Below are positions 18,331-27,750 of a DNA stretch of 28,506 nucleotides, piece after piece. The notes under the pieces were generated by a model. That model was not told the origin of the DNA, did not search any database, and was given only the letters and a program-made list of their open reading frames with translations. Numbering within the stretch: the stretch's first letter is position 1; each line of letters opens with the position of its first letter. A program made the position numbers and the translations under genes. The stretch comes from Larix sibirica (lineage: Eukaryota > Streptophyta > Pinopsida > Pinales > Pinaceae). The DNA lies in contig NWUY0303962145.1 in NCBI GenBank assembly GCA_004151065.3, positions 1 to 28,506 of the forward strand, written 5' to 3'.

Positions 18331-19270
18331 ATCATAGGGGAACGATCAGAAAGAGTATATTTAAGTAAAAAGAAAATTCATTTCTGTGCCCTGATGAGTT
18401 ATAGGATTAATTGGGCCCACCAAAAATAGGACCCGGAGGGCCTTCCCTGAGGTACGAGGGGGAGGTTTTGAATCAGGCAAAATGAGCAATGAGGAGGGGA
18501 AATATGTCACAACCAAACAAACTAACATGGGTGGATGTTCTATTCATAAAGTGGTGTTTAGGGAGTAAAATGGTGCTTCTAAGGGTAATATGGTGGTAAT
18601 AAGGATATCATTAGCTATTTCTTTTCTACGCTATAAGTATACGATTTCTATGGCTTATAATATATTCTCCCTCCTTTTGGGGCATGTATACCCACGTGTA
18701 TATGGGCTTATATTTGATTCACCTGGTCCTATTCTGCTTCTAATAGCTCCAGTGAACTATTCTACTACGTGCCTCCCAGCCCTTTTGGCCGAAACGGAGA
18801 CAAAGCCCCCTGCCAGCTGGTCTCCACAGAGCTTTCCATGGGTTGAATAATGTGCCATTTAAAAAGAAATAAACTAGGTGTTTCCACTCTACTACTAGCT
18901 TTAGTCCATTTCCTTGTAGTTGGCCCATGGCAGCGGCAGCCTAAATTACTACCTTTATATTATTCTTTTTGAAAAGATAAAGAGTTAAATCCAAGAAAAG
19001 AGCCTTAGTACCCGACCTAATACTATGACCCTATTACTATACGATATTTTATATACGTTTTTTAATATTCTAAAGTGAAAATAAAGTTCCACAGTTCCAA
19101 CCTGTCTGCTGATCGATCTCTTATCTCTTGACTGCCTTACTGCTTCTCTCTACCTTGCTGACTTCCTGCTTCTATTAGGAGTTGTAGGGTCGAGGGTATA
19201 GAACATGGGGAAAATATTGTACCTCGACGGGGATAAGTCTATATTAGCCTTCACTCAATAGGGAGATCTC
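18331..19270. other. Non-coding spacer
   Basis: Contains an 86-codon open stretch at 18590-18850 (+) with a partly hydrophobic translation that I cannot place. No repeat or RNA gene was recognised. Confidence 0.35.
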
Positions 19271-19271
19271 T

Positions 19272-19600
19272 AGATTCAAGTTGAAAGCTAAGCATCAACA
19301 TCAACATTGGGATTGCCTCATTGGGAATATTTTTATGGTGGGATTGGCTATAGTGGAATCCGGCTGTTGTCCGACCGTGGGATCGCCTATCTCGGAAGAT
19401 TAGTACGACAGATTTGACCTCCTCGATGGGGAGTGATATATTATCTTCAAGTAGAGATTCAAGCTAAGATCGATGCGTCAACACCTGGATCGCTACCTGA
19501 TCGTTGACTCTTGGCATTGAGTGTGCAGCATTGACAAGCAACATTTACTCTTTGACTCTTGTCACCGAGTGATCGCCATCTCTCTGCATCGAGTACCAGC
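19272..19600. repeat. Diverged repeats of the AGATTCAAG / ATCGAGTACCAGC family
   Basis: AGATTCAAG...GCTAAGCATCAACATCAACA at 19272-19304 is echoed by AGATTCAAGCTAAGATCGATGCGTCAACA near 19455. GGGAT(T/C)GCCT recurs at 19310 and 19380. ATCGAGTACCAGC at 19588-19600 is exact at 23818-23830. Confidence 0.5.
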
Positions 19601-19607
19601 TATCAGA

Positions 19608-19635
19608 GACCTTCTGTCAATGAGACTGTCTCCGG
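19608..19635. repeat. Short repeat, copy 1 (partner 24054-24083)
   Basis: GAC(C)TTC(C)TGTCAAT(G/T)AGACTGT followed shortly by CGGC is shared with 24054-24083 in direct orientation. Confidence 0.55.
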
Positions 19636-19770
19636 CCAAGTAGCCAAGCCAAGTAGCCAAACAAAGTAGCTAAACCGAGCAGAGCGCAACCGAGCAACCG
19701 AGCCCGGGAGCCAAGCAAAGTATCCCAGCCGAGTAGAGTAGAGTAGCCTAACCAAGTCCGAGTATCCAAA
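19634..19770. repeat. Minisatellite, about 13-bp period, diverged
   Basis: Starts with GCCAAGTAGCCAA repeated head to tail, then degenerates through AC(A)AAGTAGCTAA, ACCGAGCAGAG, AACCGAGCAACCGAG and CCGAGTAGAGTAG. The period is clearest in the first three units. Confidence 0.75.
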
Positions 19771-20967
19771 ACAGCATATAGAAACTGTTAACTGCCTGCA
19801 CGAAAGCATCCATGAACTGCATGCACATAGCCATCCAAATATGCTACCATTTTGTTTTCCTTCCTATCCCGCCCGGTTTGATTTGACCAGCAAGCATCCG
19901 TCCGTGTTTTTTGTCAAGCCTGGGGGTGGATATTTTTCTCACAGGGAGGGGCCTACTCCAATGGGCCTAATCACTATACTTCGTGCATCGAACTAGACTT
20001 CGATTGAACTAGACTTCGTGCCCAATAGTTCGTACCAAACGGATTTGATTGATAACTTATTTGTCAGATGATGAGCCTGGTCGGAAGGTGCGAAAACAGG
20101 GGACGGATAAAATATTATTTTTAAGAAGTCCGGGTGTTATCATCGGGACATGAAAGTGGATTTTTCTTTTTTTTGAATACGCGATCCGTGTTTGAAAGTT
20201 TATCCACAATAGCCGGGATACCCTCATTCCTAGTTTGGCCCAGTCGGTTGACACAGGGAAGGGGCGAGGAACGAGCCGATCATTGCAGATTGATCATTCC
20301 CAGCCGAGAGAACAACCCAACCGGTCATTACCAGTCATTGCAGCACATATATGGCCCGCATAGAAGAGCACATACAGAGATCTAGACCCTTGACCTCAAA
20401 CTATTCCTCGAACTCGAGCTATTCCCTCTACGGAAGAACCCCCCCGAACTCTAGACCTCGAACCTCGATATATACCTCTCATTGCCATATTACCATGCTT
20501 GCCTCGAGACTGGAACTAACAACAGTGCAGAAGAAATATAATTTCTATCTAGATTGAAATACAAACCTTTTCTCTCTTTAGTGCCTTTGTTGTTTGACTA
20601 AGCTTTCATTATTCCAGTTCTCTAAAGTCCAATCCAACTAAGTTCATTAGTAACTAGATGATTAGTAGTTCCACTAGTAGGTTCCAATAGTTCATTCAAT
20701 AGTCCAACTATTAGTTCTTAGCTTTAGTTGAAATAGAATAAATAGAATCAAATCTATATTTATTATCACTCTCTTAACTTTAGTTCTTATAACAACTATG
20801 GTAATACTAATTAGCTTTATGCCCGACTCTCACTAGCCGTAGTTCAATTTGATGATTCAACAGACATAGCCATAAGCAACAGTCAGTGCCCGATACCTGG
20901 TAGCTTATACCCTATGGAAGAAAGAAATCTCTAATTCAATCGCTCTGCGGACAAGTATCTCCATGCC
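19771..20967. other. Non-coding spacer with TAGTTC-rich stretch
   Basis: GAACTAGACTTCG occurs twice at about 19989-20018. At 20634-20735 short words TTAGTA, TAGTTC and CAATAGT recur, giving low complexity. At 20390-20480 CTCGAAC-like words recur. Open stretches at 20134-20557 (+) are not recognisable. Confidence 0.4.
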
Positions 20968-21057
20968 AAAGATGGGGGGGCAGTATATCCTTCCTGTCTC
21001 TCCCACCCAAAGACCTCCTCATCTGGCCGCTCCTTCCGGCCAGGCAGTTCTCTATTA
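20968..21057. repeat. About 85-bp dispersed repeat with hairpin, copy 2
   Basis: Partner of 3740-3822. Here CTGGCCG and CGGCCAG flank a 7-nt loop and form a perfect 7-bp stem, one pair longer than in copy 1. Confidence 0.7.
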
Positions 21058-21722
21058 TATGTTTGGTTCGCTGTGTCCTTTCGGTGAACTGCTCAGAGAT
21101 AGTTGGTGGGCTTAAGGTTAAGTTAACTGTGTCCTAGTCCAATAAGAGTAATGCTATAGAAAAAGCCTACTTCATGGAAAACAACACAAGCACTTGAGAC
21201 TTAGAGTGCAGCCTGGCTGGCAGTGCTGCCTTAAGATAACTAGCCTTAAGTGCCCATATGCACTAATAACTCATACCAGTCTAATCTATATATGTGTGAA
21301 TTCCCGGTCCTTATATTCTTGATGTTTTATCTAGAACTCCTATTATTCCACTCCTAGTCTTCTCGTAAGTTTTGGAACCAATAAGGAGGTCGCTGATAGC
21401 CACCAGGGAAGGGAGATGGATGATACTTGATAGAGATTGATTGATAGCCCACATTTTCCGAGAGAGGCGCTCCCGCGGCAACAAAAACATCTACCGATAG
21501 ATAGCACATGTTTCACCTGAAGGCATTGAAAAAAAAACATGTTGGTTACTCATTTCAATTGAGACTTATTGGATTGGATTTGAAACTGATTAGTATTATG
21601 AGAGGGGCACCCGCCCAGTAAGGCCGCCCAGTTAGGACACCAAGTGAAGTTAGTACACCTGCCCGCTAGAGAGTGAGTTTGGCTTAGCACGTTAGGCAAG
21701 GGGCGAATACAATGGACAATGC
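21058..21722. other. Non-coding spacer
   Basis: A 65-codon minus-strand open stretch at 21343-21540 is unrecognised. GGACACCAAGTGAAGTTAGT near 21637 weakly resembles the CACCAAGTTAGT words of the 8.7-kb repeat. Confidence 0.35.
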
Positions 21723-21790
21723 GCAGTGAACGATTATGTGCAAGGACAATACTATGTGCAGTGAATAAATATGTGCACGGACGGGGTCAC
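21723..21790. repeat. Two-copy tandem duplication, 35-bp unit
   Basis: GCAGTGAA(C/T)(G/A)A(T)TATGTGCA(A/C)GGAC occurs at 21723-21757 and 21758-21790, with divergence at the 3' ends. Confidence 0.75.
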
Positions 21791-22230
21791 GGTACGGGGC
21801 CGAGATCAACACTGTTAGTGAGTCACAACTAGCGATGATACCCTTTAATTAAAAAAAGCTTGTTATATCTTTTTATATACCCCTTTGGAGGATCATACAC
21901 AAAATACAGTGAGTGGCTAAAGAGCACGCGCCGTTCACCGAAAGCCCCATTTTACCAGGCAGGACACTGTGGAACCTACCTGCTGTTAGCGATCTTACTA
22001 CCACCTGCCTTCTCTCTTTGATCTCGATACCCGCCTGGGATCTTCAATCTATTTTTTCCCGTCTCTATTTTTTTTCCACCCGTATCTCTCTTCTTTCCAC
22101 CTGACCCACCTTCACCGCGCTACATCCACCAAACACGGGAAGAAGCTACCGCACTGGCAAGGGGACACCCGACAGAACCCCCTTACAGCCAAGCATAGAC
22201 TGATGGAAAGAAGGTCATCGCTAATGCTAG
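21791..22230. other. Non-coding spacer
   Basis: An open stretch at 21913-22104 (+) has no recognised translation. Nothing else seen. Confidence 0.35.
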
Positions 22231-22340
22231 TAGTCGATCCCAGGTTTCGATGCCGGTACTCGCTCCAGGTGTTTATGCACTCGCGATCCCGCTACTTGAG
22301 CACTCGATCCAGGATTATTTTCCACTAGTCGATCCAAGAG
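22231..22340. repeat. CTCGATCCAGG-type repeats with one arm of a long inverted repeat
   Basis: AGTCGATCCCAGG, TACTCGCTCCAGG, CACTCGATCCAGG and TAGTCGATCCAAG recur over about 100 bp. CGATCCCGCTACTTGAG plus CACTCGATCCAGGA (22284-22314) is the inverse of 23791-23821 with one mismatch over 31 bp. Confidence 0.75.
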
Positions 22341-23790
22341 ACCCTTATCATTCACAGGAGGTGCCAATAGACACAGGAAGGAGGCCTTGCCGAGAGAAGA
22401 GACCTTCATTACCCCCACCGGTCACTGCATGTCACTGCCGAGAGAACCTCATTCCCACACGGTCTATGCCAGTCGGCCGAGAGTCCTTCAGTCCCAGGAG
22501 GTGTCCGTTGATTTCATGTATATAAAGTTAGCACCTTACTCTAAGACCAGGAGGGCAGCAGAAGGAGGCTTATGCAGGGTAGCCCACCTCACATTTAGTT
22601 TATATACAACGGGACTATTCTTAATAACCTTCTTCTTATCGCTATTCTTTTGAAACCCCACCTCGGCATCGATTTTGCCATAGGGTTTGGAATTTGCCAT
22701 ACTGTGTTGTGTGGGTGCCTTACCCCTCCTTATATTTTTATGGATGTGGGTGGATGCGTGGCGTGCGTGCTTGCATGGAAAGGCTCCTGAGATTCTTGAT
22801 GAACAAACGGTGAGGCAGATCTTCCTTCCTTGTGCTGGGCAGTTATAAACATTTCGCAGAATTGGAGTTCTTTATGAAATTTTTAGTAAAACTCCGAGAA
22901 ATTCTATACTGTGTTAATTTCAATTCTATCATGTGTTAATTCACGTGCTATTCCAGTGATTTTCCGAAAGCAGCTTTAAAGAGAAAATCTCATAAACTAA
23001 ATAGGACAGGACCAACACCAAAGCAAGCCCATGAATGCTCTAAGTTCAGGTCTGTGAGCCAGTATATAAAGGATGGTAAACAACAGGTTGTTTCATGGCA
23101 CTAAAATTCATAAAGTAGGCAGAGGACGGAGCGGTAAAAGCGTTGTTTGTTGTAAGTGCCAACAGCAAAGTTGTGAAAGTGCTAACCAAGCGTATAATAT
23201 ATTCTAAGTCAGGAAGGATTCTCTATAAGTAAGAGGACAGTTTCAACGTACGATCCAACAATCCAAGACTGGTTGGTGGAAAAATAAATTCATCCAGTAG
23301 TAGGTATGCTGAAACATTCCCTCCCAGGATGAAAGGACTGTATCGTGGTACCTGAAGTCCGTGCCTAGGCCTGACCCTTGAAAAAGTAAGTATGTAAAAG
23401 CCTTGTAAACCCCTCCCTCATTGGTATTACCTTTTATTTATGCCCCAACCTCTTGCTTCAGGTCAGGCAGGAAGGAAGGAATCCAGTATCAGCATTCTCT
23501 TGTAGGGACGGGCTTACATTGTCCAACCTTTCTATTTCTCTTACTCCCCTCCCAGGGTGCAAGTTTAATCAAGCAAGCAATCAACTTGGACTTCTTCGAC
23601 ATTCACTGTGCCTTCACCTTTTCTACCACCTCTCTCCTCCAGACCACCTCCTGTTAATTCTCCTATCTCTCTCCCTCCTGGCATTCCTTCCTGGCTATTG
23701 TGTACCACTGGCTCTTGGCTGACCTACCTTCTGGCATATACTAGCAGATTCCTCCTTTTCCTATCAGCATTGACACCCCTCCCGGCGGAC
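22341..23790. other. Non-coding spacer between the inverted-repeat arms
   Basis: Contains GCCGAGAGA(A/G) words near 22388-22445, C/T-rich open stretches on the plus strand at 23421-23805, and small AATTC(T)AT(A/C)..TGTGTTAATT duplications at 22898-22942. No gene or RNA recognised. Confidence 0.4.
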
Positions 23791-23870
23791 TCCTGGATCG
23801 AGTGATCAAGTAGCGGGATCGAGTACCAGCATTCATTTAGTACCGGCATTTAGTACCGTAATTTAGTCCT
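23791..23870. repeat. Second arm of the inverted repeat, then ATTTAGTACCG repeats
   Basis: 23791-23821 is the reverse complement of 22284-22314 with one mismatch. It is followed by ATCGAGTACCAGC (23818-23830) and CATTTAGTACCG at 23834-23845 and 23847-23858, members of the dispersed family also seen at 18.0, 19.6 and 26.8 kb. Confidence 0.75.
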
Positions 23871-24146
23871 GGATTACAACTGTCACTTACTAGAGCTTCT
23901 AATTCCTGCACTGACTGACAAGAGTTCTATCCACTGATTGTATCTCATAGGCACTTACTGTATCCAGCCCAGTGGAGTAGCCCTGCCAATGAGGCAAGCC
24001 CAGCTCTGACCGGCTTATAATGATTGGCAATCGCAACACCGGCTGGCAATGAGGACTTCCTGTCAATTAGACTGTTTATCGGCGACCACTGTCTATCGTC
24101 TGACCAGCTGGCAATGACTGGGGCTATCGGCAATGACTGGAAATTG
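23871..24146. repeat. GGCAATGA(CT)GG-rich stretch
   Basis: GGCAATGAGG occurs twice (about 23994 and 24045) and GGCAATGACTGG twice (24110 and 24130). 24054-24083 is the partner of 19608-19635. The stretch ends where the integrase relic begins. Confidence 0.5.
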
Positions 24147-24430
24147 GTAAAACAAAGGAAACTGTAAACTTGGGCTGTACATGCCATTATTAGTTCCTAG
24201 TCGATCATGGGAAAGATCTATATGGAATATGTAGGAGGTTTACCAATATCTAGGCGAGGTCATTACTACTTGTTCGTGGTTGTGGACCGAAAAAACCAAA
24301 ATGTGTGTGCTTATGCCGTATAGAAAGACCGCGCCACGAGCAACAACTTCAATTTGATTCTCCAATGTGTGAGTACATTTATGCCAAGAGTTTGAAAGTT
24401 CTGGCATATTTATAGAAAGCGAATTCGGGA
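24147..24430 (+). mobile_element. Ty3/gypsy retrotransposon relic: integrase core start
   Basis: Plus-strand frames give, in order, GLYMPLLVPSRSWE, a frame change, MEYVGGLPISRRGHYYLFVV followed by VDR (24222-24290), a one-base shift at the A-run 24290-24296, then KMCVLMPYRKT from about 24295, and weaker pieces F.NV.VH further on. From memory this is the line-up of plant Ty3/gypsy integrases: GLY.PLPVP..PWE, MDFVGGLP.S..G.D.LFVVVDR.SKMC.L.P..KT. The residue at the first catalytic Asp (MDF) is Glu here (MEY), and the later catalytic Asp region is eroded past recognition. The HHCC zinc finger upstream, reverse transcriptase and LTRs are not seen. At least two frameshifts and several stops make it non-functional. 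It lies on the opposite strand to, and 14 kb from, the protease relic. Confidence 0.85.
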
Positions 24431-24469
24431 GGCCATAAATACTGGTTGGGTGGATGCATTAAATGAGTC
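24431..24469. other. Boundary between integrase relic and GC-rich island
   Basis: Polyprotein similarity fades here; the exact edge cannot be set by eye. Confidence 0.3.
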
Positions 24470-24612
24470 TCGGGTGCGCTACAGCTCATTTGCGCATGTG
24501 GCAAGGCGTATGCCGGACGCTTGCGCCGGCTTCTCGTCGGGGTAGACGCGGTCGTCGTGTGGTCGCTCGCCTTCTTCGTTGTCCCTCCCGTGATCCGGTT
24601 GTGAGTTCTCGA
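24470..24612. other. GC-rich island, unassigned
   Basis: Clearly richer in G+C and CpG than its surroundings (for example CGGACGCTTGCGCCGGC and TAGACGCGGTCGTCG). Two overlapping minus-strand frames stay open across it (24379-24630 and 24479-24709); one is acidic and Arg-rich, with pieces such as HGRDNEEGERPHDDR. I cannot assign a family. It may be a further piece of an inserted nuclear element adjoining the integrase relic. Confidence 0.45.
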
Positions 24613-24893
24613 TGATAGCCAAAATCCCAATTCTTTGGGCTTGGATGGTTCTAGTTGATAGTGTAATATAAAACCTTGCTATTGTTGTAGTTATAGATTT
24701 CTGGAGCATGACCCGTCGCTTCTGGCTGAAAGAGAAGTCGGGAAGGCAAGGCTCATAAGGTCAAGGGTGTAGGCAGTAGGAGCAATATGTCCCACTCTTC
24801 GGCATGATCCAAAACGATATTAATGGCTTGCAGAAGCTAAAATTGTTGCATAAGGAGTGTCTGAGGTAAGGTAAGGGAAACGAAGACGAGTGC
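24613..24893. other. Non-coding spacer
   Basis: No feature recognised. Confidence 0.35.
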
Positions 24894-24921
24894 ACCCCTT
24901 GGTTTTCCTCCCGCAAGGGGT
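24894..24921. repeat. Perfect 8-bp hairpin
   Basis: ACCCCTTG (24894-24901) and CAAGGGGT (24914-24921) flank a 12-nt loop. There is no T-run after it and no gene upstream, so a terminator role is not supported. Confidence 0.5.
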
Positions 24922-25946
24922 TAGGCATAGTCTGAAGTATTCCCGACTTGATTTAAAGTCATGCAAAAAGTCTTTTCTGTTTAGTTGGTCTAAAGGCTTG
25001 CTGGTTCTGCTCCTGGGCTTGGAACTACTCCTGTAGGCTATGACTCTGTATCCGCTACTGTATGCACTAAATAATGCCAAGAGTCATACAAGAATCGATG
25101 CCAAGAATATCTATGCTGTTACAGGGAGGGGAATAAGACAATGGTAAGAATCAATGGGGCTACTCTAGTAAGGTGAAAGAAAGGATGCGATTGAAACTTG
25201 GCTTGCTTACTCAGCTAGGATCCCGGGATACTCGACTAGACTACTACTCACAGGACCTACCTTTTATCCAATTTACCTACCTTTCACAAATGCTCTACCC
25301 ATGAACCTTTTACAGGAGGTTGTGGTGGTTGTTACTGCCCACCTTTTCACATTTCACCTTTGACTTTCACCAACGAGGGGGCCTTGAGAAGCAAAGGAAG
25401 GGCCAGAAGTTGTAAATAGCCATTCACTAGAAGCCTTTCACCAGGAATAAGGATGGAAAGAGGAGGGGAGCCGGTCCATACATATATGATCTAGCATATA
25501 TATGTCGACCTTTTCCTTTGTAATTTGTATAGCCGACCAAGAGGAAGTAAAAAATCCCACCCAGCCAAGTTCCCAACAAATGAGACCTGGAGGGGCATGG
25601 ACTACTTGGTGGGTTCAGAGCAGGCAATAAGTTGTAGACCAGGTCTGAGGTCATAGCATTATTCTTATTGGAACTCGCTGGTAGGCCATGCCAGGTGTCA
25701 TCCAGATGTCATTTTCACTAACCACTCTTGTCAGAGCCTTCATACAAATAAGTTGTACCAAATCTATTATTGTGTCGGAGCTACCACAAAGGAAGCAGCT
25801 TCTTTCAAAACTAAGGCTTGTAGTAGAGCTAGCGGTAAGGCAAGTATAGAACTTACTCTACGTGTCATCCAGGAGTTGTTTATCCCAGGCAGATGGCAAT
25901 GCCGGTAGAGGTAAGTGTAGTATCCCATTTCCCTGCATGAAAGACA
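24922..25946. other. Non-coding spacer
   Basis: Short open stretches on the minus strand (24820-25080 and 25427-25654) have no recognised translation. ATGCCAAGA(G/A) recurs at about 25075 and 25099. No RNA gene seen. Confidence 0.35.
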
Positions 25947-25947
25947 C

Positions 25948-25973
25948 TTTGGAGCACTGCGGGAAAATACCCC
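25948..25973. repeat. Short repeat, copy 1 (partner 27452-27480)
   Basis: TTTGGAGCACTGCGG is exact at 25948-25962 and 27452-27466, followed in both by an A-rich link and TACCCC. Confidence 0.6.
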
Positions 25974-26079
25974 AAACTATTTCTTGTAAGTAATTAATGT
26001 AAGTAATTATATGGTTTCTAAATGCCTTTCTTTAGTCCCCTCTCTTAGTTAAAATTCCATGGTGACTATTGGGACTAAT

Positions 26080-26136
26080 CCAATGGGGTTTCCTACTCCT
26101 AAGTGATCCAATGGGACATCAACAAGAGGAATAATC
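26080..26136. repeat. Dispersed repeat, copy 2 (partner 3254-3315)
   Basis: CCAATGGGGTTTCCTACT, then TGATCCAATGGGACATC and AACAAGAGGAATA. Same block order as the copy near 3.25 kb. Confidence 0.65.
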
Positions 26137-26823
26137 CAAGATCCAATTGAAATCTCTAGATAAATAAAGAAATCCTATTAAGTTCAATTTGCCAGAAGAT
26201 CCCTCCCCAGGAAGGACATGTTTGTGCCAAGTTCTCCACTATGCCTTTCATGAAGTTTCTCTATGATAGCTGACTGAGCCTATAAAGGTAGGTCATAGGA
26301 CACTAGCCAGACTATTAGTCGTAGTAAGTTCAATGGAAAACTTAGTCCCCTTATCTTAGTGCAAACATGTGAAAGCCAGTAGTCTTTACCTTAAGAGACA
26401 CTAGCCTGTAGTAGTCCACATGCACCCATGGGTATTTCCGGTTTCCCACAAATAAGAAGAGAGATTTAACTGAAGAAGGGTAGACTTAAGGAAGGTTGTC
26501 CGTACGGGTAGACTTCCCATAGGGTAAAGCTATTAGCCTTAGTTTAGTAACGTAAGTAAGGTACTAGTAGTAGCTAGAGTCTCCATTCTTTTAAAAATAG
26601 AAAAAAGAGAGAGTTAAAGCTATTGTCTTAAGCTGTAGTGTCAGAACTACTAAGTAAGTTTCTCCTAAAGAAATAAGAGATTCTGCTATATATATATATT
26701 CTAATTGCATATATACGTTTTAACAGATCTAGCCTTAAAGAAAAAACAGAAGCTTTCCAACTCTCTATCCCATAGGCCTTAGAGCAGGTTACTAAGACTA
26801 ATAAAGACCTTAGAGGGACATAG
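26137..26823. other. Non-coding spacer rich in CTTAGT/TAGTAG words
   Basis: CTTTAGTCCCC(T)TCTTAGT-like words occur at about 26031 and 26341, and AGTTAAAGCTATT-like words at 26524 and 26613. A short AT run is at 26688-26699. No gene recognised. Confidence 0.4.
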
Positions 26824-26915
26824 GATCGAGTACCATCCATACCATCATTGAGTAAAGGCTACAAGCGGATTCGCATAGAGTGTCTAAGTGAAGAGTAATC
26901 AAAAGCCGTGGAGTA
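26824..26915. repeat. Members of the dispersed GATCGAGTACCA / AAAAGCCRTGGAGTA family
   Basis: GATCGAGTACCA (26824-26835) is exact at 23817-23828. TTGAGTAAAGGC (about 26848) and AAAAGCCGTGGAGTA (26901-26915) echo the 17.99-18.06 kb cluster. Confidence 0.6.
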
Positions 26916-27451
26916 CTGGAATTGAAACCTCCCTGGATCAGCTGTTGGCTATGCTCCGCTCCGCTATTAGATAGAAACGTGTTAAAAGTGCATAGTTTTC
27001 TTAATAATAAAATTTATTTCATTGTCCCGATGAAGATATTAACTCGTACCCCCAAAAGATGCTATTTTATTGGACAAAATCAACGAATGAGTATGGTAAC
27101 TTACTTCATTATATATGATATTCTTATCTCCTCTGTAAGTCCTTCTTTTTATTCTCCTCGGGTATGACGTGGGCACCTCTCTTGGGTAAGGTGCTTTATA
27201 GGGGTCTCTCTCCTTTTTTTCTTGTCTGTAGTCAACTTGGAATTAGGGGGTATGCTTTTATGTAAACAAAATGGCTAAATCTATTTGATTTGGTTACATG
27301 GGGGGAAAAGAGAAAGCGAGCAACCGGCGGCAATTTCTTACTAGAATCTCGGCAAGCACTACTCCTGGCTGGGACTACCAACTACTATGATAAGAAATAT
27401 CTATTCCTTGCCCGGCTCGGAAGGACAAGCGGCTTCGCACCTTGGTGACTA
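26916..27451. other. Non-coding spacer
   Basis: An 81-codon open stretch at 26922-27167 (+) is not recognisable. Nothing else seen. Confidence 0.35.
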
Positions 27452-27480
27452 TTTGGAGCACTGCGGTAACATATACCCCT
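27452..27480. repeat. Short repeat, copy 2 (partner 25948-25973)
   Basis: Exact 15-mer TTTGGAGCACTGCGG followed by TAACATATACCCC. Confidence 0.6.
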
Positions 27481-27502
27481 ACTACTTCATGATATGTGAA
27501 AA

Positions 27503-27530
27503 GGTCCATATATGAGGGTCCATATATGAG
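27503..27530. repeat. Perfect 14-bp tandem duplication
   Basis: GGTCCATATATGAG occurs at 27503-27516 and again directly at 27517-27530. AGGTCCATATAT also occurs near 17171. Confidence 0.85.
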
Positions 27531-27693
27531 GAGATCTCAATTCCTTGTTAATCAAGTAATAAAATGGGAGAGGTAATACAAATGATAGAGAGGAGACTCC
27601 GCTAATTGGGAATAATCCATGGGAGCTATAATCTACTATAATCCCCATAGGCTACTCCGCCGCTAAATACAATGGAAGAATAGATAGGGTAAC

Positions 27694-27750
27694 CACGGTT
27701 CGCCGTGTACGGAATGAGCCCATATAGCGGGTGCACGTTTCGAGGGCAGT
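27694..27750 (+). other. UUCG hairpin plus weak group II intron domain V-like motif
   Basis: CACGG-TTCG-CCGTG (27694-27707) forms a perfect 5-bp hairpin with a four-base loop. It is followed by GAGCCCATATAGCGGG and TGCACGTTTCGAGGGCAG (27716-27749), which resembles the two strands of plant mitochondrial group II domain V (GAGCC...AGCGG / GCACGTTCGG), but the GAAA loop is missing and the lower stem pairs poorly. No flanking exon is recognised. If real, it is a decayed or partial intron end. Confidence 0.22.

Noticed and set aside
19634-19770. CRISPR array
   Set aside because: The period of about 13 bp is too short, with no distinct spacers; it is a minisatellite.
22780-22850. Plus-strand reading KAPEILDEQTVRQIFLPC as a protein relic
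   Set aside because: Looks protein-like by eye, but I could not tie it to any family, and it is closed on both sides within about 25 codons.
24894-24921. Rho-independent terminator
   Set aside because: A good stem, but no following T-run and no gene upstream.
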